Both the position numbers and the translations under genes were made by a program. The notes below the pieces were generated by a model. That model was given only the letters and a program-made list of their open reading frames with translations, was not told the DNA's origin and ran no database searches. This document shows, piece by piece, positions 55,514 through 64,000 of a stretch of DNA of 64,000 nt. The stretch's first letter is position 1; each line of letters starts with the position of its first letter. The stretch is from Deltaproteobacteria bacterium (lineage in GTDB: Bacteria > Desulfobacterota > DSM-4660 > Desulfatiglandales > HGW-15): positions 1-64,000 of the forward strand of contig JAGVAP010000132.1 in the NCBI GenBank assembly GCA_020060215.1, given 5' to 3'.

Positions 55514-55857
55514 TGTTCAGGGTCGACAGGGATTCCGATGAAGGCAAGCACGACCGGCTGGGGCTTTCGGCCTTTTTGCTGAAAACCATTCTGATCTTTT
55601 CCTCCCTGGTTCTGCTCCTGCTGGTCTCGGGCTCCGTTCTCCGAACTCCCGTCGACATGCAAGCTGGCGCAGCGCTGTTCCGGAAACTGGGGCTGTCGGC
55701 CCCCGCCCTGATCCGCTCCGGAAGAGAGGCCAGAAACCCCGACGGCATGGACCGTCGGGTGGATTTGAGGATCTCCCCCCTTTTCCCCTTGCCTGATCCG
55801 GACCCGGCCGGACTGATCTTCGGGGGGCCGGGGAAGAATGGAATATCGGAATGGTGA
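55513..55857 (+). CDS. small single-pass membrane protein after nosL
   Basis: The 114-residue protein overlaps the nosL stop (TGATG). It has one membrane helix (TILIFSSLVLLLLVSGSVL) with a short N-terminal charged segment, and no Cys. I do not recognise a family. The last codons run into the GGAATATCGGAATGG repeat word, so the natural end may have been changed by the repeat. Its place suggests a part of the NosL/ABC system. Confidence 0.55.
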   Translation: MFRVDRDSDEGKHDRLGLSAFLLKTILIFSSLVLLLLVSGSVLRTPVDMQAGAALFRKLGLSAPALIRSGREARNPDGMDRRVDLRISPLFPLPDPDPAGLIFGGPGKNGISEW

Positions 55858-55965
55858 ATGATGGAATGGTGAGAGATCCGGAACCCATGCCCGACGGCTG
55901 AAGCCGGGCAACGGTCTTCAAGACCCATGATTCCACCGTCTCACCATTCCATCATTCCAGACTCA
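55836..55965. repeat. inverted pair of GGAATGATGG-type words
   Basis: GGAATGGTGAATGATGGAAT (about 55849-55868) faces CACCATTCCATCATTCCAGA (about 55942-55961) in inverted orientation around about 70 bp. The left arm begins inside the small membrane-protein gene, and the right ends ten bases before the ABC permease start. Confidence 0.7.
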
Positions 55966-55975
55966 TGGGATCGCC

Positions 55976-57133
55976 ATGAACGGCTTCCGCCTCCTCAAAC
56001 CGATCCACCTCTGGGCCATGAGGGATATCCTCAGACGACCCGGCGAATCCTTCCTCCTTGCCGCGGCCCTGTGTCTGATCGTCACCATCTGCGGCACGGC
56101 ACTTCTCCTCACCCAGTCCCTATCGTACACCGCGCGCAAGATGATCGAACTCGCCCCCTCCCTGGTGGTCCGAAAGATCGGCCTCGCCGGCTGGGAACCC
56201 ATTCCCGAGAGGGCGGCGCTGGATGCCGCCCATTCCGTGACCGGCGTTGCCGCGGCAAGGGCTAGGGTCTGGGGACTCGCAGCAGGACCTGAGGGACCCG
56301 TTACGGTAGTGGCTGCTTCCGCGGGAGTGGAGACTCTCCCGACGGATGCCGGGATCGGCCCATTGCCGATGGAGGGGGAAGCGATCATCGGAGATGGGGT
56401 CGGGCCCATGAGGGCGGGGGAGTCCCTGCCGCTCGCCGGGGCGACCTCCATGGTCTTCAAGGTAGCCGGCCGATTCCCGGTGGAAACCGCAATAGCGGCC
56501 CACGATCTTGTTCTGTTGAACAAGAGCGACGCCATGCGGCTCCTGGGCCTGCCCGAGGGATTTGCCAGCGACCTGGCCGTTCATGTTTTCAGTGATGAGG
56601 AGCAAACCGCCATCTTGCCCGATCTTTCTGCGGCCTTTCCGTGGCCGGTCAGGGTGGCGAACCGGCGTGAGACGGCGGGCTATTACTCGTCCTCCTTCCT
56701 GCGGCGGGGCGGCCTGGTCGCCATCACCCTGATCCCTTCCCTCCTGGCCCTGACCCTTCTCCTCTTTTACTCCGTGAGGGAACGGGGAGGCCGAGCGCAC
56801 GAGGTCGGTCTTCTGAAATCCCTGGGATGGACAACGGCGGACATCGTGAAGGTTCAGGTCACGAGATCTCTCCTGATCGGGTTGCCGTCTGCGGCGATCG
56901 GGAGCCTCGTCTCCTACATCCTCGTACTGTGTCCGGGAACGAGATTGCCGGGCGGGATCTTTTTCGGATGGGACAGGACCCCTCCCGCCCTGTACCTCGA
57001 TACAGCCGGCGCGGTTCTGGTGCTGGCGGAGATCGCCTGCCTCGTCCTCGTGCCTTATGCGGCCTCCGCCTTATGGCCTGCGTTGAAAAGCGCGGCTGCA
57101 GACCCGCAGGCGCTCATCGAAGAGAAGCCATGA
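55976..57133 (+). CDS. FtsX-type ABC permease of the NosL cluster
   Basis: The 385-residue protein has an N-terminal helix (about 25-48), a periplasmic MacB-PCD-like domain (50-245) and three C-terminal helices with the FtsX motif GRAHEVGLLKSLGWTTADIVKVQ. It is the membrane subunit of a LolCDE/MacB-like transporter and overlaps the ATPase gene (ATGA). Its partnership with NosL suggests a role in copper-site or envelope protein assembly, but no cargo can be named. Confidence 0.87.
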   Translation: MNGFRLLKPIHLWAMRDILRRPGESFLLAAALCLIVTICGTALLLTQSLSYTARKMIELAPSLVVRKIGLAGWEPIPERAALDAAHSVTGVAAARARVWGLAAGPEGPVTVVAASAGVETLPTDAGIGPLPMEGEAIIGDGVGPMRAGESLPLAGATSMVFKVAGRFPVETAIAAHDLVLLNKSDAMRLLGLPEGFASDLAVHVFSDEEQTAILPDLSAAFPWPVRVANRRETAGYYSSSFLRRGGLVAITLIPSLLALTLLLFYSVRERGGRAHEVGLLKSLGWTTADIVKVQVTRSLLIGLPSAAIGSLVSYILVLCPGTRLPGGIFFGWDRTPPALYLDTAGAVLVLAEIACLVLVPYAASALWPALKSAAADPQALIEEKP

Positions 57134-57810
57134 AGGAAATCGCCTGCCGAAACCTTTGTTTCTCGAGGACCGGGCCCGGCCGGCGAAACGGGGGCATTCT
57201 GGAGGGGGTGAACTGCTCGTTTCCGGCCGGAGAGGTCTCCCTCATCACGGGGATCACAGGGGCGGGAAAGAGCACGCTCCTGCATCTCCTTGCCGGTCTG
57301 TTCCGGCCGACCAGCGGCGAAGTCCATGCGGACGGGGTTCCGGTGTCGAGGTGGGTGACCGCACACAAGGACCTCTGGCGGAGGAAGACGGGCATCGTCT
57401 TCCAGCAGCCCCATCTCATGATGGAGCTGACCGGGCTTGAGAACGTGATGCTGCCGCTGATCCCCCGGGGGTCGAGCCTTCCGAAGATCAGGCGCGCCGG
57501 GATGGAGTCCCTGGAGAGATTGGGGGCGGCCCACCTGGCGGGAGAGGTGGTGAGCGGTTTGTCAGGGGGCGAGAGGCAGAAGATCGCGATTGGAAGAGCC
57601 CTTGCAGTCGGGCCGGAGGCGCTCTTCGCAGACGAACCGACAGCGCACCAGGACGACGGATCCGCGAAGTCGGTGCTCGATGTCCTGCACCAGGAATCCG
57701 GAGAAGGCTGCATTGTCGTGATCGTCGCCCACGATCACCGGGTCCTGGAGAGCGGGATCGCGAAACGACACTTTACGATTGAACACGGGAGGGTCCACGA
57801 GATCCCATGA
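57130..57810 (+). CDS. ABC ATPase of the NosL cluster
   Basis: The 226-residue protein has Walker A GITGAGKSTLL near residue 44, Q-loop VFQQPHLMM, signature LSGGERQKIAIGRAL and Walker B ALFADEPTAHQDD. The TAHQDD form replaces the usual TGNLD of the LolD class. It overlaps both neighbours by ATGA, so permease, ATPase and the next membrane protein are translated together. Confidence 0.92.
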   Translation: MKEIACRNLCFSRTGPGRRNGGILEGVNCSFPAGEVSLITGITGAGKSTLLHLLAGLFRPTSGEVHADGVPVSRWVTAHKDLWRRKTGIVFQQPHLMMELTGLENVMLPLIPRGSSLPKIRRAGMESLERLGAAHLAGEVVSGLSGGERQKIAIGRALAVGPEALFADEPTAHQDDGSAKSVLDVLHQESGEGCIVVIVAHDHRVLESGIAKRHFTIEHGRVHEIP

Positions 57811-58841
57811 CGGCGCACCCCGTCATCCTCGCCGTGATTGTCCTGGACGGGCTCTCACTCTTTTTTCTCTTCCGGGCCGCTGCAGGGGCGGTTGGGATCG
57901 AGGCCTACTGGTCCCCCGGTTCGAGCACACGTCGACAGATCAGGCTGGAGACATCGTATGAGACGGGCGCCATCTCGGCCCGAGCGGCCCTGGCCCTGCT
58001 CACGGTTTCCACGCTGATCCTCGTATGGGGGGTCACGAACGTTCTACCGGAGATCGTACCGGGCGCCATGTGCGGCACCGGTGTGCTCCAGGCCACCACC
58101 GGCCGGGGAGGGAGGGCCTTCCTTTTCAGGTTCACGGCGACGGCCCTGCTGTACCTATGGTCCCTGTTCGAAGGCCTCAACAGGAGCCGACCCGATTTTC
58201 CGCTCGCGGGGCTGAATGCGAGGATGCTCCTGCTCGCGGCCCCTTTTGCCTCCCTCGCCTTTCTGGACACGTTCACCGCTTTCAACTCCCTGGATGTCCA
58301 TAGGCCCGTGGATTGCTGCACGGTGGTGTACGACCGGTTGTCGGAGGGGGGAAGGGTTCTGCCGTCACTGGAGATGGATGGAAGGGGATGGGCACTCCTT
58401 TTCGCGGGGGCCACATCCCTGATGGTCCTTTTCGGGGTTGCGGCCCTTTCGGCCGGGGCCGAACGGTTCGGCAGATTCTCCGCGGCCGCAGCCTTCATCT
58501 CCCTTTCCTGGGGTCCCGTAGCGGCAGTGGCCCTTGTCCGCGTCTTCGCCGGCTACGTCTACGAAGTGACCCATCACCACTGTCCATGGTGCCTCTTTCT
58601 GCCGGAGCATGGATTCGTGGGTTTTCCTCTTTTCCTGGTGCTGGGCGGGGCCTTTATCCAGGGGCCCGCGGCCTATGGCGTTTACCGGGTATCACGAGGC
58701 CACCCCGACCTCCGGAAGGCCGGCGCTCGGAGGGGCAGGAGGGCCCTCATTTGGATGATCGTCCTCGCGGGCCTCTTCACGATCGTGGCCGTATGGCCTG
58801 CGGTTTCATGGCGCATCCGATTCGGTGTATGGATGGGATGA
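57807..58841 (+). CDS. polytopic membrane protein with Cys/His motifs in the NosL cluster
   Basis: The 344-residue protein has about seven or eight hydrophobic helices. Two patches stand out: DVHRPVDCCTVVYD near residue 170 and THHHCPWCLFLPEHG near residue 258. Both could bind metal or undergo thiol chemistry (CPWC resembles a redox pair). I do not recognise the family. It overlaps the ATPase start-stop and ends convergently with the minus-strand gene below, with a 36-bp overlap. Confidence 0.7.
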   Translation: MTAHPVILAVIVLDGLSLFFLFRAAAGAVGIEAYWSPGSSTRRQIRLETSYETGAISARAALALLTVSTLILVWGVTNVLPEIVPGAMCGTGVLQATTGRGGRAFLFRFTATALLYLWSLFEGLNRSRPDFPLAGLNARMLLLAAPFASLAFLDTFTAFNSLDVHRPVDCCTVVYDRLSEGGRVLPSLEMDGRGWALLFAGATSLMVLFGVAALSAGAERFGRFSAAAAFISLSWGPVAAVALVRVFAGYVYEVTHHHCPWCLFLPEHGFVGFPLFLVLGGAFIQGPAAYGVYRVSRGHPDLRKAGARRGRRALIWMIVLAGLFTIVAVWPAVSWRIRFGVWMG

Positions 58842-59192
58842 CCGGGCCAACTCTTCCACGACCGGAGGTTCCGTGGAGTGGTTGTATATCCGGACCGGTC
58901 CGTGGCGTAGCATGGCCGCCGCCGCCCTTTCGGCCGCCTCGTCCTCGGCAAAGACCGTCACGATCATCCCCTTCGGGTCCACGTTGGCGTAGTATCCCCG
59001 GACCTCCGGGGCTTCCTCGCCGAAGAATTCCTCCATGCTCTGGAAGAGCCTGCCCGCTTCCCTGCTTGCCTCGCCCCCTGCCTGCATCCTGATGAGCTCC
59101 AGGTCCTCGTGTCTGAACCCGCGCCGGGTGAGCTCCTTCATCAGCGCTTTGGCCTCCTTGTGATCGGCCACCAGGCCTACGATCGTTTTCAC
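58806..59192 (-). CDS. small cytosolic protein, general-stress-protein-17M-like
   Basis: The 128-residue protein has a ferredoxin-like alpha/beta pattern (KTIVGLVADHKEAKALMKELTRRG at the start, GMIVTVFAEDEAAERAAAAML later). This fits the YflT/Gsp17M group of heat-induced stress proteins. It has no active-site motif. Its end overlaps the end of the membrane-protein gene on the other strand. The function is unknown. Confidence 0.6.
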   Translation of the reverse strand: MKTIVGLVADHKEAKALMKELTRRGFRHEDLELIRMQAGGEASREAGRLFQSMEEFFGEEAPEVRGYYANVDPKGMIVTVFAEDEAAERAAAAMLRHGPVRIYNHSTEPPVVEELARSSHPYTESDAP

Positions 59193-59516
59193 GGCTTCCC
59201 CCTTTCAGGCAAACAAGGTCAAACATAAGGGATTCAGCGGCGACCAGGGAATGGAACGGGCAATCAAGAGGCAGTGGGTGTTCGCGTTCGGACTTCGGCT
59301 TCCCGGAAACGGGACGACCGGGCAAAACGGTGGAGCCCGCGGGGCCGTCCCCGGGCTTAGCACATGTTAACCGATGCTCTGATGAAATAGAAGGTAGGTC
59401 AATCCTGTAAATTGGAGCCGAGGTGTTGCTGATGGCCGGAGCGAAGGGCTGCCGCGACGTTTCGGCCCGGGTTGACCCGCCGCACCTCGGCCTGTAGTAT
59501 CTTCTCTGGAGCACCT
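59193..59516. other. control gap before lhr
   Basis: No gene, repeat family or strong promoter was recognised. The only features are a CCGGGCAAAACG/CCCGGGC area at about 59320-59360 and the ribosome site TGGAG ahead of ATG 59517. Confidence 0.5.
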
Positions 59517-62500
59517 ATGATGAAGAGGAGCGATGCACTCACCGTCCACTTCCACCCCCTTCTTGCCCGCTGGTTTTCCGAGACCATGGGCAGGCCGACG
59601 GACCTCCAGGAGGAGGCCTGGCCCCTCATTGCAGGGGGCGAGCATCTCCTCATTACCGCCCCCACAGGCAGCGGGAAGACCTTCGCCGCCTTCCTCTGGG
59701 CGATCGATCGACTGATCACGGGGACGTGGACGCCCGGGAGGACAAGCGTCCTCTACATTTCGCCGCTGAAGGCCCTGAACAACGACATCCGGCGGAACCT
59801 CCTCTCCCCGCTGGAGGAACTGGAGCGGAGGTTCGAACAGGAGGGGGTCCCGTTTCCCCGGATCCGCGTCCTGACGAGGAGCGGGGACACACCCCCTTCC
59901 GACCGCCGCCGCATGCAGCGCCACCCCCCGGAGATCCTGATCACCACCCCGGAGAGCCTCAACATCCTTCTCAGCTCCCCGGGGGGCAGGATGACCCTGA
60001 CCTCGATTCTGACCGTCATCCTCGATGAGATCCATGCCGTGGTGGGCACCAAGAGAGGGACCCATCTCATCACGGCCGTGGACCGGCTGGTCCCCCTTGC
60101 GGGCGAGTTTCAGCGCATTGCGCTCTCCGCCACGGTCGAGCCCCTCCGGATCGTTGCGGAGTTCGTAGGGGGTCTCCGCTCTGAGGGAAATCTCCGTTAT
60201 TCTCCCCGGACGGTACGCATCCTCCGATCCTCCATTCGGAAACGCTATAGCATCCGGGTCCTCCATCCCGAAACCCTGCCCGAGGGAAAAGAGTCGTTCT
60301 GGTTGCCTTTCGTCGATGAGATCAAGACCATCGTCGCGAGGAACCGCTCCACCCTGGTCTTTGCCAACAGCAGGAGGCTCTGCGAGAAGATCACCCATCT
60401 GATCAACCTCGGGGAGGAGAAGCCCCTGGCCTATGCCCATCACGGATCCCTTTCCCGGGAGATCCGCGCCGAGGTCGAAGCCAGGCTCAAGGGCGGCGAG
60501 CTGAAGGCGATCGTGGCGACCAATTCCCTCGAGCTCGGAATCGACATCGGCGCACTGGATGAGGTGGTCCTGATCCAGTCGCCCCCTACCCTCTCTTCGG
60601 CCATCCAAAGGATCGGCCGCGCCGGGCACAGGGTGGGGGAGACCAGCAGGGGGACGGTACTCCCTACCCACCCTCAGGACTTCGTCGAGGCCGCGGTCAT
60701 GGCGTCGGGTGTGATGAACCATGACATCGAACGGACAAGACCGGTGGAATCCCCCCTGGACGTGCTTGCCCAGATCATCATCTCCATGACCGGCGCCGAA
60801 GTCTGGGACATGGACCGGCTCTTTGAGCAGATCAAGGCGAGCTACCCCTACCGGAACCTCTCGCGCAAGCATTTCGATCTGGTGTTGAACATGCTGGCGG
60901 GCCGATTCGCGGCGACGAGGGTGCGGGAGCTGGAGCCGCGGATCTCCATCGACCGCATGGACAACACCGTGACCGCGAGGAAAGGAGCGGTTCAGGCCCT
61001 TTATTCATCGGGCGGGACCATCCCCGATCGGGGGTACTTTCACCTCAGGCATCTCCAGCACAATGCAAAACTGGGCGAGCTCGACGAGGAATTCGTCTGG
61101 GAGGCGAAGGTCGGGCAGGTCTTCACCCTGGGCACCCAGAACTGGAGGGTTGAGCGGATCACCCACAACGATGTGTTCGTCCTGCCCGCAGACCCGCGCA
61201 AATCCGTCCCTCCCTTCTGGAAGGCCGAGGAGAACCTCCGGGATTTCCATTTTTCCACCCGGGTGGCCGAGTTCCTCGAAGAGGCCGATGAACGTCTGGG
61301 AGAAAAGGGTTTTGAGAGCAGCCTCTGCAGGAACCACTTCATGGACAGGGTCGGTTCGGACCGCCTGGTCCGGTTCCTGAGGCGACAGAAGGAGGTCACC
61401 GGCCGTTCGCTCCCCCATCGTCACCACCTCCTGGTGGAGTCTGTCCACGCCGGACCGGGCGGATATCCCGGCACACAGGTGGTGCTCCACACCCTGTGGG
61501 GAGGCCGGGTGAACCGACCGTATGCCATGGCCCTGGAGGCGGCTTGGGAGTCCCGTTTCGGCCGTCGTCTGGAGCTCTTTTCGAGCGACGACTGCCTCCT
61601 GCTCCAGCTGCCCCACGATATCGGGGGTGAGGAGATCCTCTCCCTGGTGACCGAAGCCAACGTGCAGCGGTACCTGAAGCAGCGGATCGAAGGATCGGGT
61701 TTCTTCGGCGCCCGGTTCAGGGAGTGCGCCGGCCGTGCGCTCCTCCTGCCGCGCCGCAGGTTTAACGAACGCATGCCCCTCTGGCTCAGCCGGCTCCGGT
61801 CCCAGAAACTGCTGGATTCCGTGCTCCCCTTTGAGGACTTCCCCATCCTGCTCGAGGCATGGCGCACATGTCTGAGGGATGAGTTCGACCTGGAGGGGCT
61901 CCTGCTGGTCCTCTCCGAGATCGAGTCCGGCGCGATCCGCTGGAGCGAGACCCGGACGGCCGGCCCCAGCCCCATGGCGCAGGGGGTCACCTGGCCGCAG
62001 ATCAACCGGTACATGTATGAGGATGACCGGATGCGGTCCGGGAAGGGCTCCAGACTGAGGTCCGACCTGATCCGGGACGTGCTCTTCGCCCCTGAGCTGC
62101 GGCCCTCGGTCTCTTCCGATCTGGTCAGGGTGTTTGAACGGAAACGGAAGCGTGTTGCCGTCGGCTATGCTCCGGACACGCCTCAGGACCTCCTGGAGTG
62201 GGTAAAAGAGCGCGTGCTGATCCCGTGGGCCGAGTGGGAAACCCTCCTGGAGGCCGTTCGGAGGGATCATGGCATCGACCCTGACGCCATCCTCTCTCCC
62301 ATCGGACGAAAACTGATCCGGATCCTCCCGCCCCGGGCTGCCGGTCCCCTGGTCGGTTCCGTCGAGCAGTTCCCCGACCTCCTGAAGGGGTTCTACGAGG
62401 GAGAAGAGGTGGCCACGGCGCCCGTCGCGCCTGCCGAAACAGATCCTGTCTCGCGCCCGCGAGATCCCTCGAAGCCGGACGCCGATGACACCTTCACCTC

Positions 62501-63968
62501 CCTCCTCTCCAGCTGGCTCTCCTTCCTGGGGCCGGCGACCCCCGACCATCTTCAAACGACCTTGGGGTTGGACCCGGTTCGGCTCGAGGCGGCGTTGGGG
62601 GATCTTGCAGATGCCGAGAGGCTCGTTACCGGCGCGCTGATCAAGGACTCCACCGAAGAAACCCTCTGCGACGCCGAGAATTTTGAAATCCTCCTCAGGA
62701 TGGCCCGTGCGGAGGCGCGGCCCGCATTCGAGCCGCTGCAGCCGCAGCAGCTCCAGCTCTTCCTGGCCATGCACCAGGGACTCGTGCGCAGGCAGACCGG
62801 CACAGACGCGCTCTTCCGGAGGCTCGAGCAGCTTATGTGCTACTGTGCACCTGCAGGCGCATGGGAGTCGGAGATCCTTCCCGCCCGGATGGGAGGGTAC
62901 GACCCTTCGTGGCTCGACTCCATCCTCCAGACGAGCGACCTGGCCTGGCGAGGCGGGGAGAATCGCCGGGTCTGCTTTTTCTTCAAGAACGACCTGGACC
63001 TGATCGGACCCGGGGCAGGGGAAAAGCCCCTGGATGAGACCGGCCCCCGGGGTTTGTTCCCGGACGCGAGGGCGAAGTACGACTTCTCGACCCTCCTCAG
63101 GATGACGGGATCGAGACCCTCGGAGCTGTCCGAGAGACTCTGGGCCGGAGTGTGGAAGGGCAGGCTGAGCAACGATTCTTTCATGGCCCTTCGCCGAGGT
63201 ATCGAGAGCGGCTTCGAGGTGTTTGAATCAGCGATGCAGGAACGGCAGGGGGTTCAAGCCGGCCTCCGGTCCCGCTTCTCACGTTGGAGGGCGGGCCTCC
63301 CCTTCCCGGGGAACTGGTACCTGCTGGCCGCACCGCCCATGGAAGAAGACCTGATCGGGAAGGAGGAGCGGAACAAGGACCGGGCGCGGATCCTGCTCGA
63401 CCGCTACGGGATCCTCTTCAAGGAACTGCTCCGGAACGAGCTTCCTCCGTTTCGCTGGTCATCGGTCTTTCGGGCGCTCCGGTTGATGGAGCTTTCCGGG
63501 GAGGTGCTGACCGGGTATTTTTTTCATGGGATCCCCGGTCCTCAATTCATCTCCCACGAGGCCTTTCGGGCCCTTCAGAGGATCTCGGGGGAAGATTCCG
63601 TTTACTGGATCTCCGCCACCGACCCCGCCTCCCTGTGCGGAGTCCCCCTGCCGCCCCTGAAAGGGAGGTTCCCCAGGAGGTTGGCAGGGACTCACCTCGT
63701 CTACAGGGGAGACCTTCCGCTCCTGGTTTCCCATCAGAACGGCAAGAAACTCACCTTCCAAGTTCCGCCGGACGATCCCTCCGTCCCGGCCTGCCTCGAG
63801 TTCCTCCGTCTCCTCTTGAACCGGAGCTTCCAGCCCCTGCGCCGTATCGCCGTTGAAAGCATCAATGGGAGACCCGCAGGGAAGAGCCCCTACCTGGCGG
63901 TCCTGCGCACCCTCTTCGACCTGTCGGTCGATCACCGGAAAGTCATCCTCTACGCCAGACATGCCTGA
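59517..63968 (+). CDS. lhr: full-length Lhr-family ATP-dependent helicase
   Basis: The 1483-residue protein starts at ATG 59517 with GGAG upstream. The core has LQEEAWPLIAGGEHLLITAP, Walker A APTGSGKTFAAFLWAID, LYISPLKALNNDI, Walker B VILDEIHAV, LSATVEP, VFANSRRLCEKITHL and IQRIGRAGH. The Lhr winged-helix and beta domains follow, then a long C-terminal region (about 900-1480). Lhr is a 3'-to-5' helicase on nucleic-acid hybrids. The length is close to E. coli Lhr and longer than Lhr-Core proteins, so this is the extended form. Only 32 bases of the window remain after its stop. Confidence 0.95.
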   Translation: MMKRSDALTVHFHPLLARWFSETMGRPTDLQEEAWPLIAGGEHLLITAPTGSGKTFAAFLWAIDRLITGTWTPGRTSVLYISPLKALNNDIRRNLLSPLEELERRFEQEGVPFPRIRVLTRSGDTPPSDRRRMQRHPPEILITTPESLNILLSSPGGRMTLTSILTVILDEIHAVVGTKRGTHLITAVDRLVPLAGEFQRIALSATVEPLRIVAEFVGGLRSEGNLRYSPRTVRILRSSIRKRYSIRVLHPETLPEGKESFWLPFVDEIKTIVARNRSTLVFANSRRLCEKITHLINLGEEKPLAYAHHGSLSREIRAEVEARLKGGELKAIVATNSLELGIDIGALDEVVLIQSPPTLSSAIQRIGRAGHRVGETSRGTVLPTHPQDFVEAAVMASGVMNHDIERTRPVESPLDVLAQIIISMTGAEVWDMDRLFEQIKASYPYRNLSRKHFDLVLNMLAGRFAATRVRELEPRISIDRMDNTVTARKGAVQALYSSGGTIPDRGYFHLRHLQHNAKLGELDEEFVWEAKVGQVFTLGTQNWRVERITHNDVFVLPADPRKSVPPFWKAEENLRDFHFSTRVAEFLEEADERLGEKGFESSLCRNHFMDRVGSDRLVRFLRRQKEVTGRSLPHRHHLLVESVHAGPGGYPGTQVVLHTLWGGRVNRPYAMALEAAWESRFGRRLELFSSDDCLLLQLPHDIGGEEILSLVTEANVQRYLKQRIEGSGFFGARFRECAGRALLLPRRRFNERMPLWLSRLRSQKLLDSVLPFEDFPILLEAWRTCLRDEFDLEGLLLVLSEIESGAIRWSETRTAGPSPMAQGVTWPQINRYMYEDDRMRSGKGSRLRSDLIRDVLFAPELRPSVSSDLVRVFERKRKRVAVGYAPDTPQDLLEWVKERVLIPWAEWETLLEAVRRDHGIDPDAILSPIGRKLIRILPPRAAGPLVGSVEQFPDLLKGFYEGEEVATAPVAPAETDPVSRPRDPSKPDADDTFTSLLSSWLSFLGPATPDHLQTTLGLDPVRLEAALGDLADAERLVTGALIKDSTEETLCDAENFEILLRMARAEARPAFEPLQPQQLQLFLAMHQGLVRRQTGTDALFRRLEQLMCYCAPAGAWESEILPARMGGYDPSWLDSILQTSDLAWRGGENRRVCFFFKNDLDLIGPGAGEKPLDETGPRGLFPDARAKYDFSTLLRMTGSRPSELSERLWAGVWKGRLSNDSFMALRRGIESGFEVFESAMQERQGVQAGLRSRFSRWRAGLPFPGNWYLLAAPPMEEDLIGKEERNKDRARILLDRYGILFKELLRNELPPFRWSSVFRALRLMELSGEVLTGYFFHGIPGPQFISHEAFRALQRISGEDSVYWISATDPASLCGVPLPPLKGRFPRRLAGTHLVYRGDLPLLVSHQNGKKLTFQVPPDDPSVPACLEFLRLLLNRSFQPLRRIAVESINGRPAGKSPYLAVLRTLFDLSVDHRKVILYARHA

Positions 63969-64000
63969 AGGCTCCTAGGCCGCGCCCCCCCTCCTCCTCA

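Overview
The window looks like GC-rich chromosome of a strictly anaerobic, deltaproteobacterial-type (Desulfobacterota) organism. The evidence is an orange-protein (ORP) type cluster of MinD/Mrp ATPases and dinitrogenase-cofactor-like proteins, an HdrA-MvhD-MetV-MetF operon for methylene-tetrahydrofolate reduction, a NosL/FtsX-type ABC cluster, and a sigma-54 enhancer-binding regulator. No phage, transposase, rRNA operon or CRISPR array is visible. The assignment is inferred from gene content, not from a marker phylogeny.

Layout. 1-137: two tRNA genes (Glu, cut by the window edge; Gln). 479-5596: an AttH-like lipocalin protein with a two-module FtsX permease and a LolD-type ATPase. 5952-12503: a complete dipeptide/oligopeptide ABC transporter (dppABCDF order on the minus strand). 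12879-13841: a lone queuosine-salvage (Qng1-type) gene bracketed by repeats. 14129-18530: dck, panC, metK, ahcY. 18929-22335: tsaD, DUF2062, rsmA and a PP2C phosphatase. 22671-25238: a CHASE2-TPR-Ser/Thr kinase. 25434-34564: housekeeping genes (helix-hairpin-helix protein, lysC, tsaE, nnrDE fusion, acpS, pdxJ, ybeY, 7TM-HD phosphodiesterase, phoH). 35246-42681: the ORP-type cluster with its regulator. 43155-49270: metF paralog, hdrA, mvhD, metV, metF. 49479-53939: receiver, two ACT-like proteins, a PAS histidine kinase and a receiver/PAS histidine kinase. 54008-58841: a TauE/SafE-like protein, NosL, a small membrane protein, an ABC permease and ATPase, and a polytopic protein with Cys/His motifs. 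58806-63968: a small stress-protein-like gene and a full-length Lhr helicase.

The most interesting logic concerns the regulator at 41305-42681. It sits between two operons that each carry an almost identical -24/-12 element (TGGCATG-N4-ATGC): one 76 nt upstream of the ORP operon on the minus strand, the other 79 nt upstream of the metF-hdrA operon on the plus strand. ATGCA/TGCAT dyads lie about 150 bp upstream of both. This suggests one sigma-54 regulon joining the ORP complex to Hdr-type folate redox chemistry. The first MetF paralog of that operon has Gln where the family has its catalytic Glu, and Glu where it has Asp.

A second theme is the non-coding DNA. Almost every intergenic gap holds short word-like repeats from about a dozen unrelated families. 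Many occur as inverted pairs flanking 10 to 1000 bp, and one pair brackets a frameshifted copy of the 5' end of dppB.
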